This document shows positions 1 through 5,443 of a stretch of DNA of 5,443 bases, piece by piece (position 1 is the first letter of the stretch; every line of letters starts with the position of its first letter). The stretch lies in the NCBI GenBank assembly GCA_913031525.1, contig CAJWGC010000083.1:1-5443 (forward strand), in the 5' to 3' direction. The DNA is from an uncultured Acidimicrobiia bacterium (GTDB lineage Bacteria > Actinomycetota > Acidimicrobiia > Spongiisociales > UBA5794). Both the position numbers and the translations under genes were made by a program. Under the pieces are notes generated by a model. The model had not been told where the DNA came from. It saw only the letters and a list, made by a program, of their open reading frames with translations, and did no database searches.

Positions 1-904
1 TGGCGGTGGAGTGGGCGGTGCCATCTTCAAGAATCCGGAATACGATCTGCTCTGGGCCCGAGATGTTGTCGAATATCGACGGTCCTGTTACCCAATTCGG
101 GTTCTTATTCACGATTACATGTTGGCGATCGCTGAATTCTTCAAAGATATAGGCGCCGGTGCCAACCGGATTCTGGGCCATTGTCCCTGCCTCATACGCA
201 GTCGGGGAGCCGATAAAAAGGCCGCGCGTGCTGAGGGCGTCGATGAACAATGCGTTCGGATCTGTGAAGATCACTTTGATTGTGTACTCATCGATGATTT
301 CCGAGCTTTCGTACGGGCCTAGGTTGCCTCGTGCTAGGAGTGCATCCAGATCGGGATTCTGGATGCGATCAAAGTTGTATTTGACTGCCTCTGCGTTGAA
401 CGGTGTTCCGTCATGGAACGTGACGTCTTTCCGGAGATTGAACGTCCACTCCGTGGCTGCTTCATTGGACCCCCAACTTTCGGCGAGCCCAGGAAACTGG
501 ACGTTGGCGCCGTCAACGAGGATCGTCCAGACGAGTGGGTCGTAGACCGCGTTTACGATCTGACGAACGAACGCTTGTGTGTTCAGCGCCGGATCCATTG
601 TCAAGGGATTCTGGCCTATAGCAACGGTGAGTGAACTTACTGAAGCGGATGATGAGGCGCTGGATGATGCTGCAGCAGCAGTGGTTGTTGGTTCTGCTGT
701 TTCTGGTTCTGCCGTTTCTGGTTCTGCTGTTTCTGGTTCTGCTGTTTCTGGTTCTGCTGTTTCTGATGCAGCTGGAGCTGGGGCAGAAGTTGTTGCGTTG
801 GCGGACGTATCAGTATCACTTCCGCACGCAGCTGCGACCAGGGCCAATGCAAGAATAAGGTACGTAACGGCGATCCTTTTGAACCGGATATTGACTGGCC
901 TCAT
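1..904 (-). CDS. ABC transporter family 5 substrate-binding lipoprotein, N-terminal 301 residues (3' end beyond the window)
   Basis: Extracytoplasmic solute receptor of a peptide/nickel/opine-type ABC importer (SBP_bac_5 family), expected to be lipid-anchored on the outer face of the membrane. Reading the minus strand from the ATG at 904 gives an open frame to the window edge. Residues 1-26 form a lipoprotein signal: basic MRPVNIRFKR, a hydrophobic core, then LVAAAC with Cys27 as the expected lipidated residue. Residues 28-91 are a low-complexity Thr/Ala/Ser/Pro/Glu linker with five ETAEP copies (48-72). The folded domain begins near 92 (LTVAIGQNPLTMDPA). It continues with family hallmarks: NAVYDPLV (118-125), PGLAESW (138-144), WTFNLRKDVTFHDGTPF (153-169) and AEAVKYNFDRI (171-181). 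Family members are usually about 500-600 residues, so roughly half is present. The start is supported by a GGGAGGG Shine-Dalgarno 7 bases upstream of the ATG at 904. It is divergent from the hydrolase-ATPase-kinase operon and is the plausible receptor for those ATPases. The family is secure; the ligand is unknown. Confidence 0.95.
   Translation of the reverse strand, partial: MRPVNIRFKRIAVTYLILALALVAAACGSDTDTSANATTSAPAPAASETAEPETAEPETAEPETAEPETAEPTTTAAAASSSASSSASVSSLTVAIGQNPLTMDPALNTQAFVRQIVNAVYDPLVWTILVDGANVQFPGLAESWGSNEAATEWTFNLRKDVTFHDGTPFNAEAVKYNFDRIQNPDLDALLARGNLGPYESSEIIDEYTIKVIFTDPNALFIDALSTRGLFIGSPTAYEAGTMAQNPVGTGAYIFEEFSDRQHVIVNKNPNWVTGPSIFDNISGPEQIVFRILEDGTAHSTA
690..764 (-). repeat. 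Five tandem 15-bp units encoding (ETAEP)5 in the lipoprotein linker
   Basis: On the plus strand the unit GGTTCTGCTGTTTCT occurs five times head to tail at 690-704, 705-719, 720-734, 735-749 and 750-764. Four copies are identical. The second has C for T, which is a synonymous Thr codon change (ACG for ACA) on the coding minus strand. The repeat encodes residues 48-72 of the substrate-binding lipoprotein, between the lipidated Cys27 and the ligand-binding domain. It is therefore probably an acidic, extended spacer holding the receptor off the membrane. Because the unit is a multiple of three, copy-number change by replication slippage would alter linker length without a frameshift. Confidence 0.97.
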
Positions 905-910
905 GCGGAG

Positions 911-917
911 CCCTCCC
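911..917 (-). promoter_or_regulatory. Ribosome binding site of the substrate-binding lipoprotein gene
   Basis: The minus strand reads GGGAGGG here, a strong match to the Shine-Dalgarno core. It ends 6-7 bases before the ATG at 904 and fixes that start. Confidence 0.8.
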
Positions 918-939
918 AAAGGATGAATAGCGTTTCAGA

Positions 940-956
940 TCTTGGTTATTCCAAGA
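940..956. promoter_or_regulatory. Interrupted inverted repeat TCTTGG-N5-CCAAGA, possible operator
   Basis: Arms 940-945 (TCTTGG) and 951-956 (CCAAGA) are perfect reverse complements around the 5-base centre TTATT. There is no T-run on either side, so a terminator is unlikely. The arm length, spacing and position in a divergent promoter region suit a dimeric repressor or activator site. No regulator gene is present in the window to pair with it. Confidence 0.35.
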
Positions 957-985
957 GCGCCACCAGCATACAAAAGGCAATACCA

Positions 986-1005
986 TTCTGCAGAACTTAA
1001 CGTTA
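986..1005. promoter_or_regulatory. Two adjacent perfect palindromes, TTCTGCAGAA and TAACGTTA
   Basis: TTCTGCAGAA (986-995) is a perfect 10-bp palindrome and TAACGTTA (998-1005) a perfect 8-bp palindrome. Their centres lie 11 bp apart, about one helical turn, and 35-55 bp upstream of the hydrolase start. This could be a paired operator, but short palindromes also arise by chance. Confidence 0.3.
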
Positions 1006-1028
1006 TGCGCGGATCGCTGATTTGATTT

Positions 1029-1032
1029 GGAG
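1029..1032 (+). promoter_or_regulatory. Ribosome binding site that selects the GTG start at 1040
   Basis: The sequence TTTGGAG ends at 1032, leaving 7 bases before GTG 1040, which is ideal spacing. The in-frame TTG at 1022 lies upstream of this site, and GTG 1034 is only one base downstream of it. Neither can use this site well. Confidence 0.65.
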
Positions 1033-1039
1033 TGTGATC

Positions 1040-2203
1040 GTGACGAAAAGCCACGTAATGACCGTATTAGGACCCGTTGCGCCTGATGAGTTAGGCCTGA
1101 CGATCTGCCACGAGCACCTACTCGTCGATATGACTCAAAGCCAAACATCAGCGGCGGATCTTTTGATGCGTAGCGAGACGGGATCGAAATCGACACGTGC
1201 TGACGCTGCCGGATGGCAATTTGGTGAAGGCGCTCCTGGCACGACTGCCAGTTTTCTGGGTCGCTGGCAGGGAGAGCTTCGTCTAGATAATTATTACGAT
1301 TTTGTGCGAAATTGGTTCTTTCGAGGCGAATTTCGCTTGACAAGTATCGAGGACTGCATTTATGAGGTAGAGCGCTTCAAGCGGGCTGGTGGTGGATGCA
1401 TTGTGGATGCCACACCTGTGGGTTTATCTCGTGATCCAGCTGGTCTGCGCGAGGTATCGAGAGCGACTGGAGTGCATATTGTCATGGGGGGTGGGTACTA
1501 CGAGAAGGCGTGGCATCCGCCTGACATCGATGACTTGAGTGAAGACGAGCTATACCGTCGCATCAAGCGTGACATTGTCGATGGTGTAGGGGACGAGGGG
1601 ATCGATGGGGGAGTTAAGTCTGGCCATATCGGCGAGGTCGGGATGAGCTATCCCCGGACCGACAATGAGGACAAGGTATTGCGCGCTGTTGTTCGCGCAC
1701 ACACTGAGACAGGTTTAGCGATATCGATTCATCCTGGGAAGCACACCATGGGGCCTATTGATGCTCTGAATCGTCTTCAGGAGTTGGATGCTGATATCGG
1801 CAAGGTCATTTTCTGCCACTGTGATAATCGTCCGGTCTTGCCCTATCCCCAGGGGTTCGCTGAGGAGTTGTGGCGACCGCTTGCTGAGGCTGGGGCTTAT
1901 CTCCAGTTCGACACGTTTGGCTGGGAGGATTCGACGCGCCAGGCCAGTACTACGGATGCCCCTAACGACGCGGGTCGTATCAATATGATCATGGAAGTGG
2001 TCGAAGCCGGATTCGAAGAACAAGTTCTCATTTCGCACGACATTGTCATGAAGCACTGGCTATCCAAATACGGAGGTTGGGGTATCGAACATATCCCCCG
2101 ATCGATAGTTCCATTGATGAAGCGCAAAGATATGCCTGAAGAAGTGGTTCGCAAAATTCTCATCTCCAATCCGGCCAATGCATTAGCGGTCGAGGCGTCT
2201 TGA
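1040..2203 (+). CDS. Phosphotriesterase-family metal-dependent hydrolase (amidohydrolase superfamily)
   Basis: Predicted cytoplasmic TIM-barrel hydrolase with a binuclear metal centre; no signal peptide is visible. From GTG 1040 the product is 387 residues. The phosphotriesterase metal ligands are all present in order: H24 and H26 in ICHEHLLVDM, bridging E199 in GHIGEVGMS, H231 in ISIHPGKH, H260 in VIFCHCDN and D334 in LISHDIVMKHW. The C-terminal block SKYGGWGIEHI...ISNPANAL is typical of the family. A glutamate at the bridging position, rather than the carboxylated lysine of classical phosphotriesterase, places it with PHP-like relatives. Known family members hydrolyse lactones, esters or organophosphates, so the substrate here is open. 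It is longer than classical members because of an aromatic-rich stretch at about residues 35-105. It is the first gene of the plus-strand operon, followed after 31 bp by the first ABC ATPase, which suggests that it acts on an imported compound. Other possible starts are TTG 1022, GTG 1034 and ATG 1058. The family call is firm and the activity is not. Confidence 0.93.
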   Translation: MTKSHVMTVLGPVAPDELGLTICHEHLLVDMTQSQTSAADLLMRSETGSKSTRADAAGWQFGEGAPGTTASFLGRWQGELRLDNYYDFVRNWFFRGEFRLTSIEDCIYEVERFKRAGGGCIVDATPVGLSRDPAGLREVSRATGVHIVMGGGYYEKAWHPPDIDDLSEDELYRRIKRDIVDGVGDEGIDGGVKSGHIGEVGMSYPRTDNEDKVLRAVVRAHTETGLAISIHPGKHTMGPIDALNRLQELDADIGKVIFCHCDNRPVLPYPQGFAEELWRPLAEAGAYLQFDTFGWEDSTRQASTTDAPNDAGRINMIMEVVEAGFEEQVLISHDIVMKHWLSKYGGWGIEHIPRSIVPLMKRKDMPEEVVRKILISNPANALAVEAS

Positions 2204-2220
2204 AGAATTGCATCGCCCTA

Positions 2221-2225
2221 AGGTG
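2221..2225 (+). promoter_or_regulatory. Probable ribosome binding site for the first ABC ATPase
   Basis: AGGTG (within AAGGTG, 2220-2225) matches part of AGGAGGTG and lies 9 bases before ATG 2235. The frame is also open from TTG 2208, which would leave only 4 bases after the hydrolase stop. The start is therefore a judgement between these two. Confidence 0.45.
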
Positions 2226-2234
2226 CAGGCGGTC

Positions 2235-3287
2235 ATGACTGGAGTTGACCCAGAATCTTTGCACGGACAGGCAATGCTTCGCGTGCGAGATCTGCGAGTT
2301 ACCTTTCGCACAGTCTCCGGTCCTGTTAGAGCCGTGAATGGTGTGAATTTCGAGCTGGACCGAGGCGAGATTCTCGCTCTTGTAGGCGAATCGGGTTCTG
2401 GAAAGACTGTTTCGTCGCTTTCGCTAACTAGGTTGCTTCCGCGAAATGCTGAGGTCGAGGGCGAGGTGCTACTTGACGGGCGAGATATTCTCAAAGCTTC
2501 TAATTCGGCATTACGCGAGGTTCGTCGGAACAGAGTGGCCTATGTCTTTCAAGATCCGATCTCTTCGCTTAATCCGGCGCGTCGCGTTGGATCCCAACTG
2601 GTCGAGCTACTGCGAGTTAACCGAGGTATGCGATCGAATGAGGCGAGAAATCGTGCGCGAGAGTTACTTAGCCACGTTGGAATTCCCGGTGAAAGTCGCT
2701 ACATGCGAGCGTATCCTCACGAACTAAGCGGAGGTATGTGCCAGCGAGTCATGATTGCTATGGCTCTGGCGACGGAGCCGGAGATCATTGTGGCCGACGA
2801 AGCTACTTCCGCGCTTGATGTGAGCATCCAGGCGCAGATTCTGGAACTTTTACAGCGACTTCGCGATCAGTTTGATACCGCGATGGTTGTAGTCACGCAT
2901 GATTTCGGTGTCGTTGCTGGCATAGCGGATCGCGTTGCTGTGATGTACGGCGGTGAGATCATCGAGATCGGCGCGACCGAAGTGGTCTTATCCAACCCAG
3001 AGCATCCTTACACAGCGGCGCTGATGATGAGCGCTCCTGACTCATCCGACGAAGCAACAACCGAGCTTTTCATGATTCCTGGCACATTGGAAGAGAGTAG
3101 AGAGCATGCGGGTTCTCGATGCCAATTTTCTCCACGATGTCCTTTGGCGTTTGATCGTTGTTGGTCTGAGTGGCCGAAATTGAAGGACAGACAATCGGGC
3201 CACGCTGCTGCTTGCCACCTAGATGGTGAAGAAGTTGCGGCTTGGCTTGATAGCGGAGGCGAAATCACAGTAAGCCGTCCAGCATGA
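2235..3287 (+). CDS. Peptide/nickel-type ABC transporter ATPase, DppD/OppD-like
   Basis: One of two nucleotide-binding subunits that power an oligopeptide/dipeptide-class importer at the inner face of the membrane. It has 350 residues from ATG 2235. Motifs in order are Walker A GESGSGKT (51-58), Q-loop FQDP (Gln106), ABC signature LSGGMCQR (164-171), Walker B IIVADEAT (Asp188, Glu189), D-loop SALD (192-195) and switch His222 in VVTHDFG. The tail is the oligo_HPY region: NPEHPYTAAL (254-263) followed by four cysteines C296, C302, C309 and C327. Four such cysteines bind an iron-sulfur cluster in characterised Dpp-type ATPases, from general knowledge of the family. The Walker B-adjacent residue is Ala where DEPT is usual. 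Its stop overlaps the next start by four bases (ATGA), indicating translational coupling. TTG 2208 is an alternative start that adds nine residues. Family and pairing are secure; the transported substrate is not determinable. Confidence 0.96.
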   Translation: MTGVDPESLHGQAMLRVRDLRVTFRTVSGPVRAVNGVNFELDRGEILALVGESGSGKTVSSLSLTRLLPRNAEVEGEVLLDGRDILKASNSALREVRRNRVAYVFQDPISSLNPARRVGSQLVELLRVNRGMRSNEARNRARELLSHVGIPGESRYMRAYPHELSGGMCQRVMIAMALATEPEIIVADEATSALDVSIQAQILELLQRLRDQFDTAMVVVTHDFGVVAGIADRVAVMYGGEIIEIGATEVVLSNPEHPYTAALMMSAPDSSDEATTELFMIPGTLEESREHAGSRCQFSPRCPLAFDRCWSEWPKLKDRQSGHAAACHLDGEEVAAWLDSGGEITVSRPA

Positions 3288-4315
3288 GCGGGGAGAGAAA
3301 TGCGGCTAGTGAAGTCCTAGTTCTGGAAGAGTTGAAGATCTGGTTTAGGCAACGCAAAGGATTGATAGGAAGACGTATCGATCTTAAAGCGGTCGACGGT
3401 GTCTCTCTTGAGCTCAATCGCGGGGACACTCTGGGGCTTGTAGGGGAATCGGGGAGCGGTAAGACGACGATAGCTCGAGCCATTCTTGCTCTTCAAGAGC
3501 CGACGGCTGGTGTGATCTCAGTGCACGGTCAAGACATTAATGCCCTCAATCGAGAAGCACTGCGTGCGATGCGAAAACGGATACAACTGGTGCCACAAGA
3601 TGCATTGGGTTCTCTCAATCCGTTACGAACGGTAGGGGCCACTCTCGCCGAGCCGCTTCGGATCCACAGTCTTGTACCACGTTCAGAAGAGGGCGATCGG
3701 GTGGGCGAGTTGCTCGAGGCAGTAGGGCTTCCGGTTGGAATAGCAAACAGATTCCCGCGCCAGTTGAGTGGCGGTCAACTTCGCCGTGTCTGCATCGCTC
3801 GTGCCCTTTCCACAGAACCTGAGCTCGTAATTGCTGATGAGCCCACGTCGGGCCTCGATGTTTCAGTTCAAGCGAAAATTCTGAATCTCATCAAGGATCT
3901 CCAAGCGCGACTTCGTTTATCTCTTTTGCTTATAAGCCACGATTTGAGTGTGGTACGCCATATGTGCTCCAAAGTGGCTGTTATGTATCTCGGTCGTATT
4001 GTGGAGGTCGGCCCTCAAGAGGAAGTCTTCGGGAACCCCCAGCATCCTTACACCCGAGCGCTGTTGGCCGCTGCGCCAAGCGCGTCTTCAATGGTGGCGG
4101 GAGCACGACCGAATCCGATTGGTGGAGAGGTTCCCAGTCTGGCTAATCCCCCGATGGGGTGTTCGTTTCATCCTCGATGCCCGGACTCCTACGAGCCTTG
4201 TGCTGAATCCGACCCAGCGTTGAAGGTTGCTACTAATGGCACTCAGTCGGCCTGTTTCCTCGCGGGTTCTTCTTCGAACGAGATCGCGATAGGGAAAAAC
4301 CGGAGTTCGGTCTAA
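3284..4315 (+). CDS. Peptide/nickel-type ABC transporter ATPase, DppF/OppF-like
   Basis: The partner nucleotide-binding subunit to the preceding ATPase, 343 residues. Motifs are Walker A GESGSGKT (54-61), Q-loop VPQD (Gln105), signature LSGGQLRR (161-168), Walker B LVIADEPT (Asp185, Glu186), D-loop SGLD (189-192) and switch His219 in LISHDLS. The oligo_HPY tail has NPQHPYTRAL (251-260) and cysteines C293, C299, C306 and C324, with exactly the same spacing as in the upstream subunit. The N-terminal segment LKIWFRQRKGLIGR before the Walker A region is typical of the F-type subunit. The ATG overlaps the upstream TGA (ATGA, 3284-3287). No good Shine-Dalgarno precedes it at normal spacing, so initiation probably depends on coupling. 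The stop TAA shares one base with the kinase start. Two non-identical ATPases imply a heterodimer serving two permeases that lie outside the window. Confidence 0.96.
   Translation: MSGERNAASEVLVLEELKIWFRQRKGLIGRRIDLKAVDGVSLELNRGDTLGLVGESGSGKTTIARAILALQEPTAGVISVHGQDINALNREALRAMRKRIQLVPQDALGSLNPLRTVGATLAEPLRIHSLVPRSEEGDRVGELLEAVGLPVGIANRFPRQLSGGQLRRVCIARALSTEPELVIADEPTSGLDVSVQAKILNLIKDLQARLRLSLLLISHDLSVVRHMCSKVAVMYLGRIVEVGPQEEVFGNPQHPYTRALLAAAPSASSMVAGARPNPIGGEVPSLANPPMGCSFHPRCPDSYEPCAESDPALKVATNGTQSACFLAGSSSNEIAIGKNRSSV
4302..4305 (+). promoter_or_regulatory. Ribosome binding site of the phosphotransferase gene, inside the upstream coding sequence
   Basis: GGAG lies 9 bases before ATG 4315, inside the last codons of the second ATPase. 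It supports ATG 4315 over the adjacent in-frame GTG 4318. Confidence 0.55.
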
Positions 4316-5443
4316 TGGTGACATCCGAATTCCCCTCGAATCTTGTAGACGTCAAGGCCGATTGGCTCGACGCTAGTTTGAGATCTGCTGGAGTGATCGG
4401 CGACGCGAAAGTCATCGGGTTTGACTCTGAGCCGATCGGAGCAGGCGTAGGAGTCATGTGCGACCTGTATCGCCTCAGGCTGTTGTACGAGGGTGATGCC
4501 TCACATGCTCCCGAGACCGTTGTGCTCAAAATTCCAGTGAATCAGGAAGGTACTCGGTTTGTAGCGCGTACTTTTCGCTTTTATGAGATGGAAGTGCACT
4601 TCTATCGAACTGCGGCGAGGATGACCCCTTTGGCCACGCCCAGTTGTTACGCAGCCAGGCACGATACTGAGACCGACGACTTTGTGCTCGTTCTTGAAGA
4701 GGTCACTGGAGCTCGAACTTATAGTCAAGTGGAAGGCTGCCCTCCACACATCGCCGAGATAGCAATTGTTGCCCTAGCGCGACATCACGCCGCTTTTTGG
4801 GAGAGCAAATCTCTCGAAACTGATCTTGGATGGCTGCCTTATCCTTGGGATCCTCCAATTCCTGCAGCCATCCAAGAGGGGACGAGCGCTTCGTTGCCGG
4901 TTTTCTTAGACGGTTTTGATTATCGATTCGATGCGCACATTCGAGACCTTTGTGAACGTTTTCCAGCGGTAACAGGTGAACTTTTTTACTTTGGAGAAGG
5001 GAGGCCGTTGACATTTGCCCATGGCGACTACCACGTGGGCAATCTATTCTTTTGGGACGACGAGGTTCTCGCGTTGGACTGGCAATTTCCCCTCCGAACG
5101 GCTGGTGCTTATGACCTCGGATATTTTCTAAGTCAGAATCTCACTGTTGAAGATCGGCGTGCTTATGAGGAGCCTCTTATCGACTTGTATCTGTCGACTT
5201 TGGCCGAAGAAGGCGTCAACTATCCACACGATAAGCTAATGATCGACTATCGCCGTACGTTGCTGATCTGTTTGATGCCTCAAATACTTGCTGGCGGAGG
5301 AATGCAGCTTGTTGATGAGGCCCTTCGACTCGTTAACGAGAGGCTAGATCGAGTTGTTGCTGCCATCCATGACATTGCCTCGCACGGTCACGCGCTCATT
5401 GACGTCTCCCTTGACGTAGATGACGGCATGCGCCGAGCCATCG
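4315..5443 (+). CDS. APH/CHK (EcKinase-like) small-molecule phosphotransferase, first 376 residues (3' end beyond the window)
   Basis: Protein-kinase-fold phosphotransferase expected to transfer phosphate from ATP to a hydroxyl of a small molecule in the cytoplasm. The frame opens at ATG 4315 and stays open to the edge. The N-lobe has a Gly-rich loop PIGAGVG (40-46), the ATP-lysine K72 in VVLKIP, and a probable helix-C glutamate E93 in EMEVHFYR. The hinge-like segment is FVLVLEEV (123-130). The catalytic loop is LTFAHGDYHVGNLFF (232-246), with the Brenner-type HGD (236-238) and metal-binding N243. The DFG-equivalent is D255 in LALDWQF, followed by the AYDLGYFL block (265-272). All key residues are present, so it should be active. 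The arrangement resembles the CHK/ecdysteroid-kinase-like families of bacteria more than classical aminoglycoside kinases. At 376 residues the gene is probably near its end. It begins on the last base of the ATPase stop codon (TAATG), so it is co-translated with the transporter. Antibiotic resistance is possible but less likely than a metabolic role in this context. Confidence 0.9.
   Translation, partial: MVTSEFPSNLVDVKADWLDASLRSAGVIGDAKVIGFDSEPIGAGVGVMCDLYRLRLLYEGDASHAPETVVLKIPVNQEGTRFVARTFRFYEMEVHFYRTAARMTPLATPSCYAARHDTETDDFVLVLEEVTGARTYSQVEGCPPHIAEIAIVALARHHAAFWESKSLETDLGWLPYPWDPPIPAAIQEGTSASLPVFLDGFDYRFDAHIRDLCERFPAVTGELFYFGEGRPLTFAHGDYHVGNLFFWDDEVLALDWQFPLRTAGAYDLGYFLSQNLTVEDRRAYEEPLIDLYLSTLAEEGVNYPHDKLMIDYRRTLLICLMPQILAGGGMQLVDEALRLVNERLDRVVAAIHDIASHGHALIDVSLDVDDGMRRAI

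Larger units (their letters stand above)
905..1039. promoter_or_regulatory. Divergent intergenic region expected to hold back-to-back promoters
   Basis: This 135-bp gap separates the two divergent start codons (ATG at 904 minus, GTG at 1040 plus) and must contain promoters for both units unless they lie inside genes. I found no convincing sigma-70 hexamer pair on either strand. The best minus-strand guess is TTGGAA (complement of 949-954) with an 18-base spacer to a poor -10, and plus-strand candidates match only 3-4 of 6 positions. The region does hold three short dyad symmetries, listed separately. A shared regulator controlling receptor and operon together is an inference from this layout. 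Confidence 0.55.

Noticed and set aside
637..852. Minus-strand Gln-rich frame (QNQKQ repeats)
   Set aside because: It is an alternative frame of the 15-bp tandem repeat within the lipoprotein gene, with no Shine-Dalgarno or domain.
11..926. Plus-strand open frames at 11-322, 159-545, 413-634, 579-926 and 631-858, including one with a GSAVS repeat
   Set aside because: They are antisense to the substrate-binding lipoprotein, whose minus-strand frame has a signal peptide, a lipobox and clear family motifs. The GSAVS repeat is just the ETAEP DNA repeat read on the other strand.
1022..1039. TTG 1022 or GTG 1034 as the hydrolase start
   Set aside because: The only good Shine-Dalgarno (GGAG 1029-1032) lies downstream of TTG 1022 and too close to GTG 1034. 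GTG 1040 has ideal spacing.
816..1343. Minus-strand 175-residue frame across the divergent intergenic region
   Set aside because: It overlaps both the lipoprotein start and the metal-binding N terminus of the hydrolase, has a composition unlike a folded protein, and shows no recognisable motif.
3289..3320. GGGGAGAGAAATG, a good-looking Shine-Dalgarno and ATG at 3300
   Set aside because: The ATG is out of frame with the second ATPase and reaches a stop after six codons. The ATGA overlap at 3284 is the better start.
4088..5014. Minus-strand frames at 4088-4324, 4233-4529, 4501-4749 and 4703-5014
   Set aside because: They lie opposite the second ATPase and the kinase, which have full motif sets, and the antisense products show no domain.
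4315..5443. Aminoglycoside resistance gene
   Set aside because: The HGD...N and D-W kinase motifs are shared by the whole APH-like superfamily. The N-lobe and the transporter context fit a CHK-like metabolic kinase better, so no resistance label was given.

Overview
The window carries five protein-coding genes in two divergent transcription units that face away from a 135-bp intergenic region (905-1039). No RNA gene, insertion sequence, CRISPR array or terminator was seen. Base composition is moderate by eye, roughly half G+C. The substrate-binding lipoprotein has a Leu/Ala-rich signal ending in ALVAAACGSD, followed by a long Thr/Ser/Ala/Pro/Glu linker. Together with the GTG start, this resembles secreted lipoproteins of Actinomycetota such as marine or environmental Acidimicrobiia, but a Chloroflexota-like bacterium is not excluded. 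The taxonomic guess is weak.

Left unit (minus strand, 904 to beyond base 1): the N-terminal 301 residues of a family 5 (peptide/nickel/opine type) solute-binding lipoprotein. Its linker contains five perfect in-frame copies of the pentapeptide ETAEP. The gene runs off the left edge. The permeases of the transporter are not in the window, and this side is the likeliest place for them.

Right unit (plus strand, 1040 to beyond 5443): a phosphotriesterase-family (amidohydrolase superfamily) metal hydrolase, then two Dpp/Opp-type ABC ATPases, then a kinase-fold phosphotransferase of the APH/CHK (EcKinase-like) group that runs off the right edge. Spacing is tight: 31 bp after the hydrolase, a 4-bp ATGA overlap between the ATPases, and a 1-bp TAATG overlap into the kinase. 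The unit is almost certainly one operon.

Read together, this looks like an uptake-and-processing locus. A secreted lipoprotein captures an oligopeptide-like or other polar organic solute, an ABC importer driven by the two ATPases brings it in, and a cytoplasmic binuclear metal hydrolase and a small-molecule kinase act on it. The families are clear from motifs. The substrate and the order of reactions cannot be read from the sequence.
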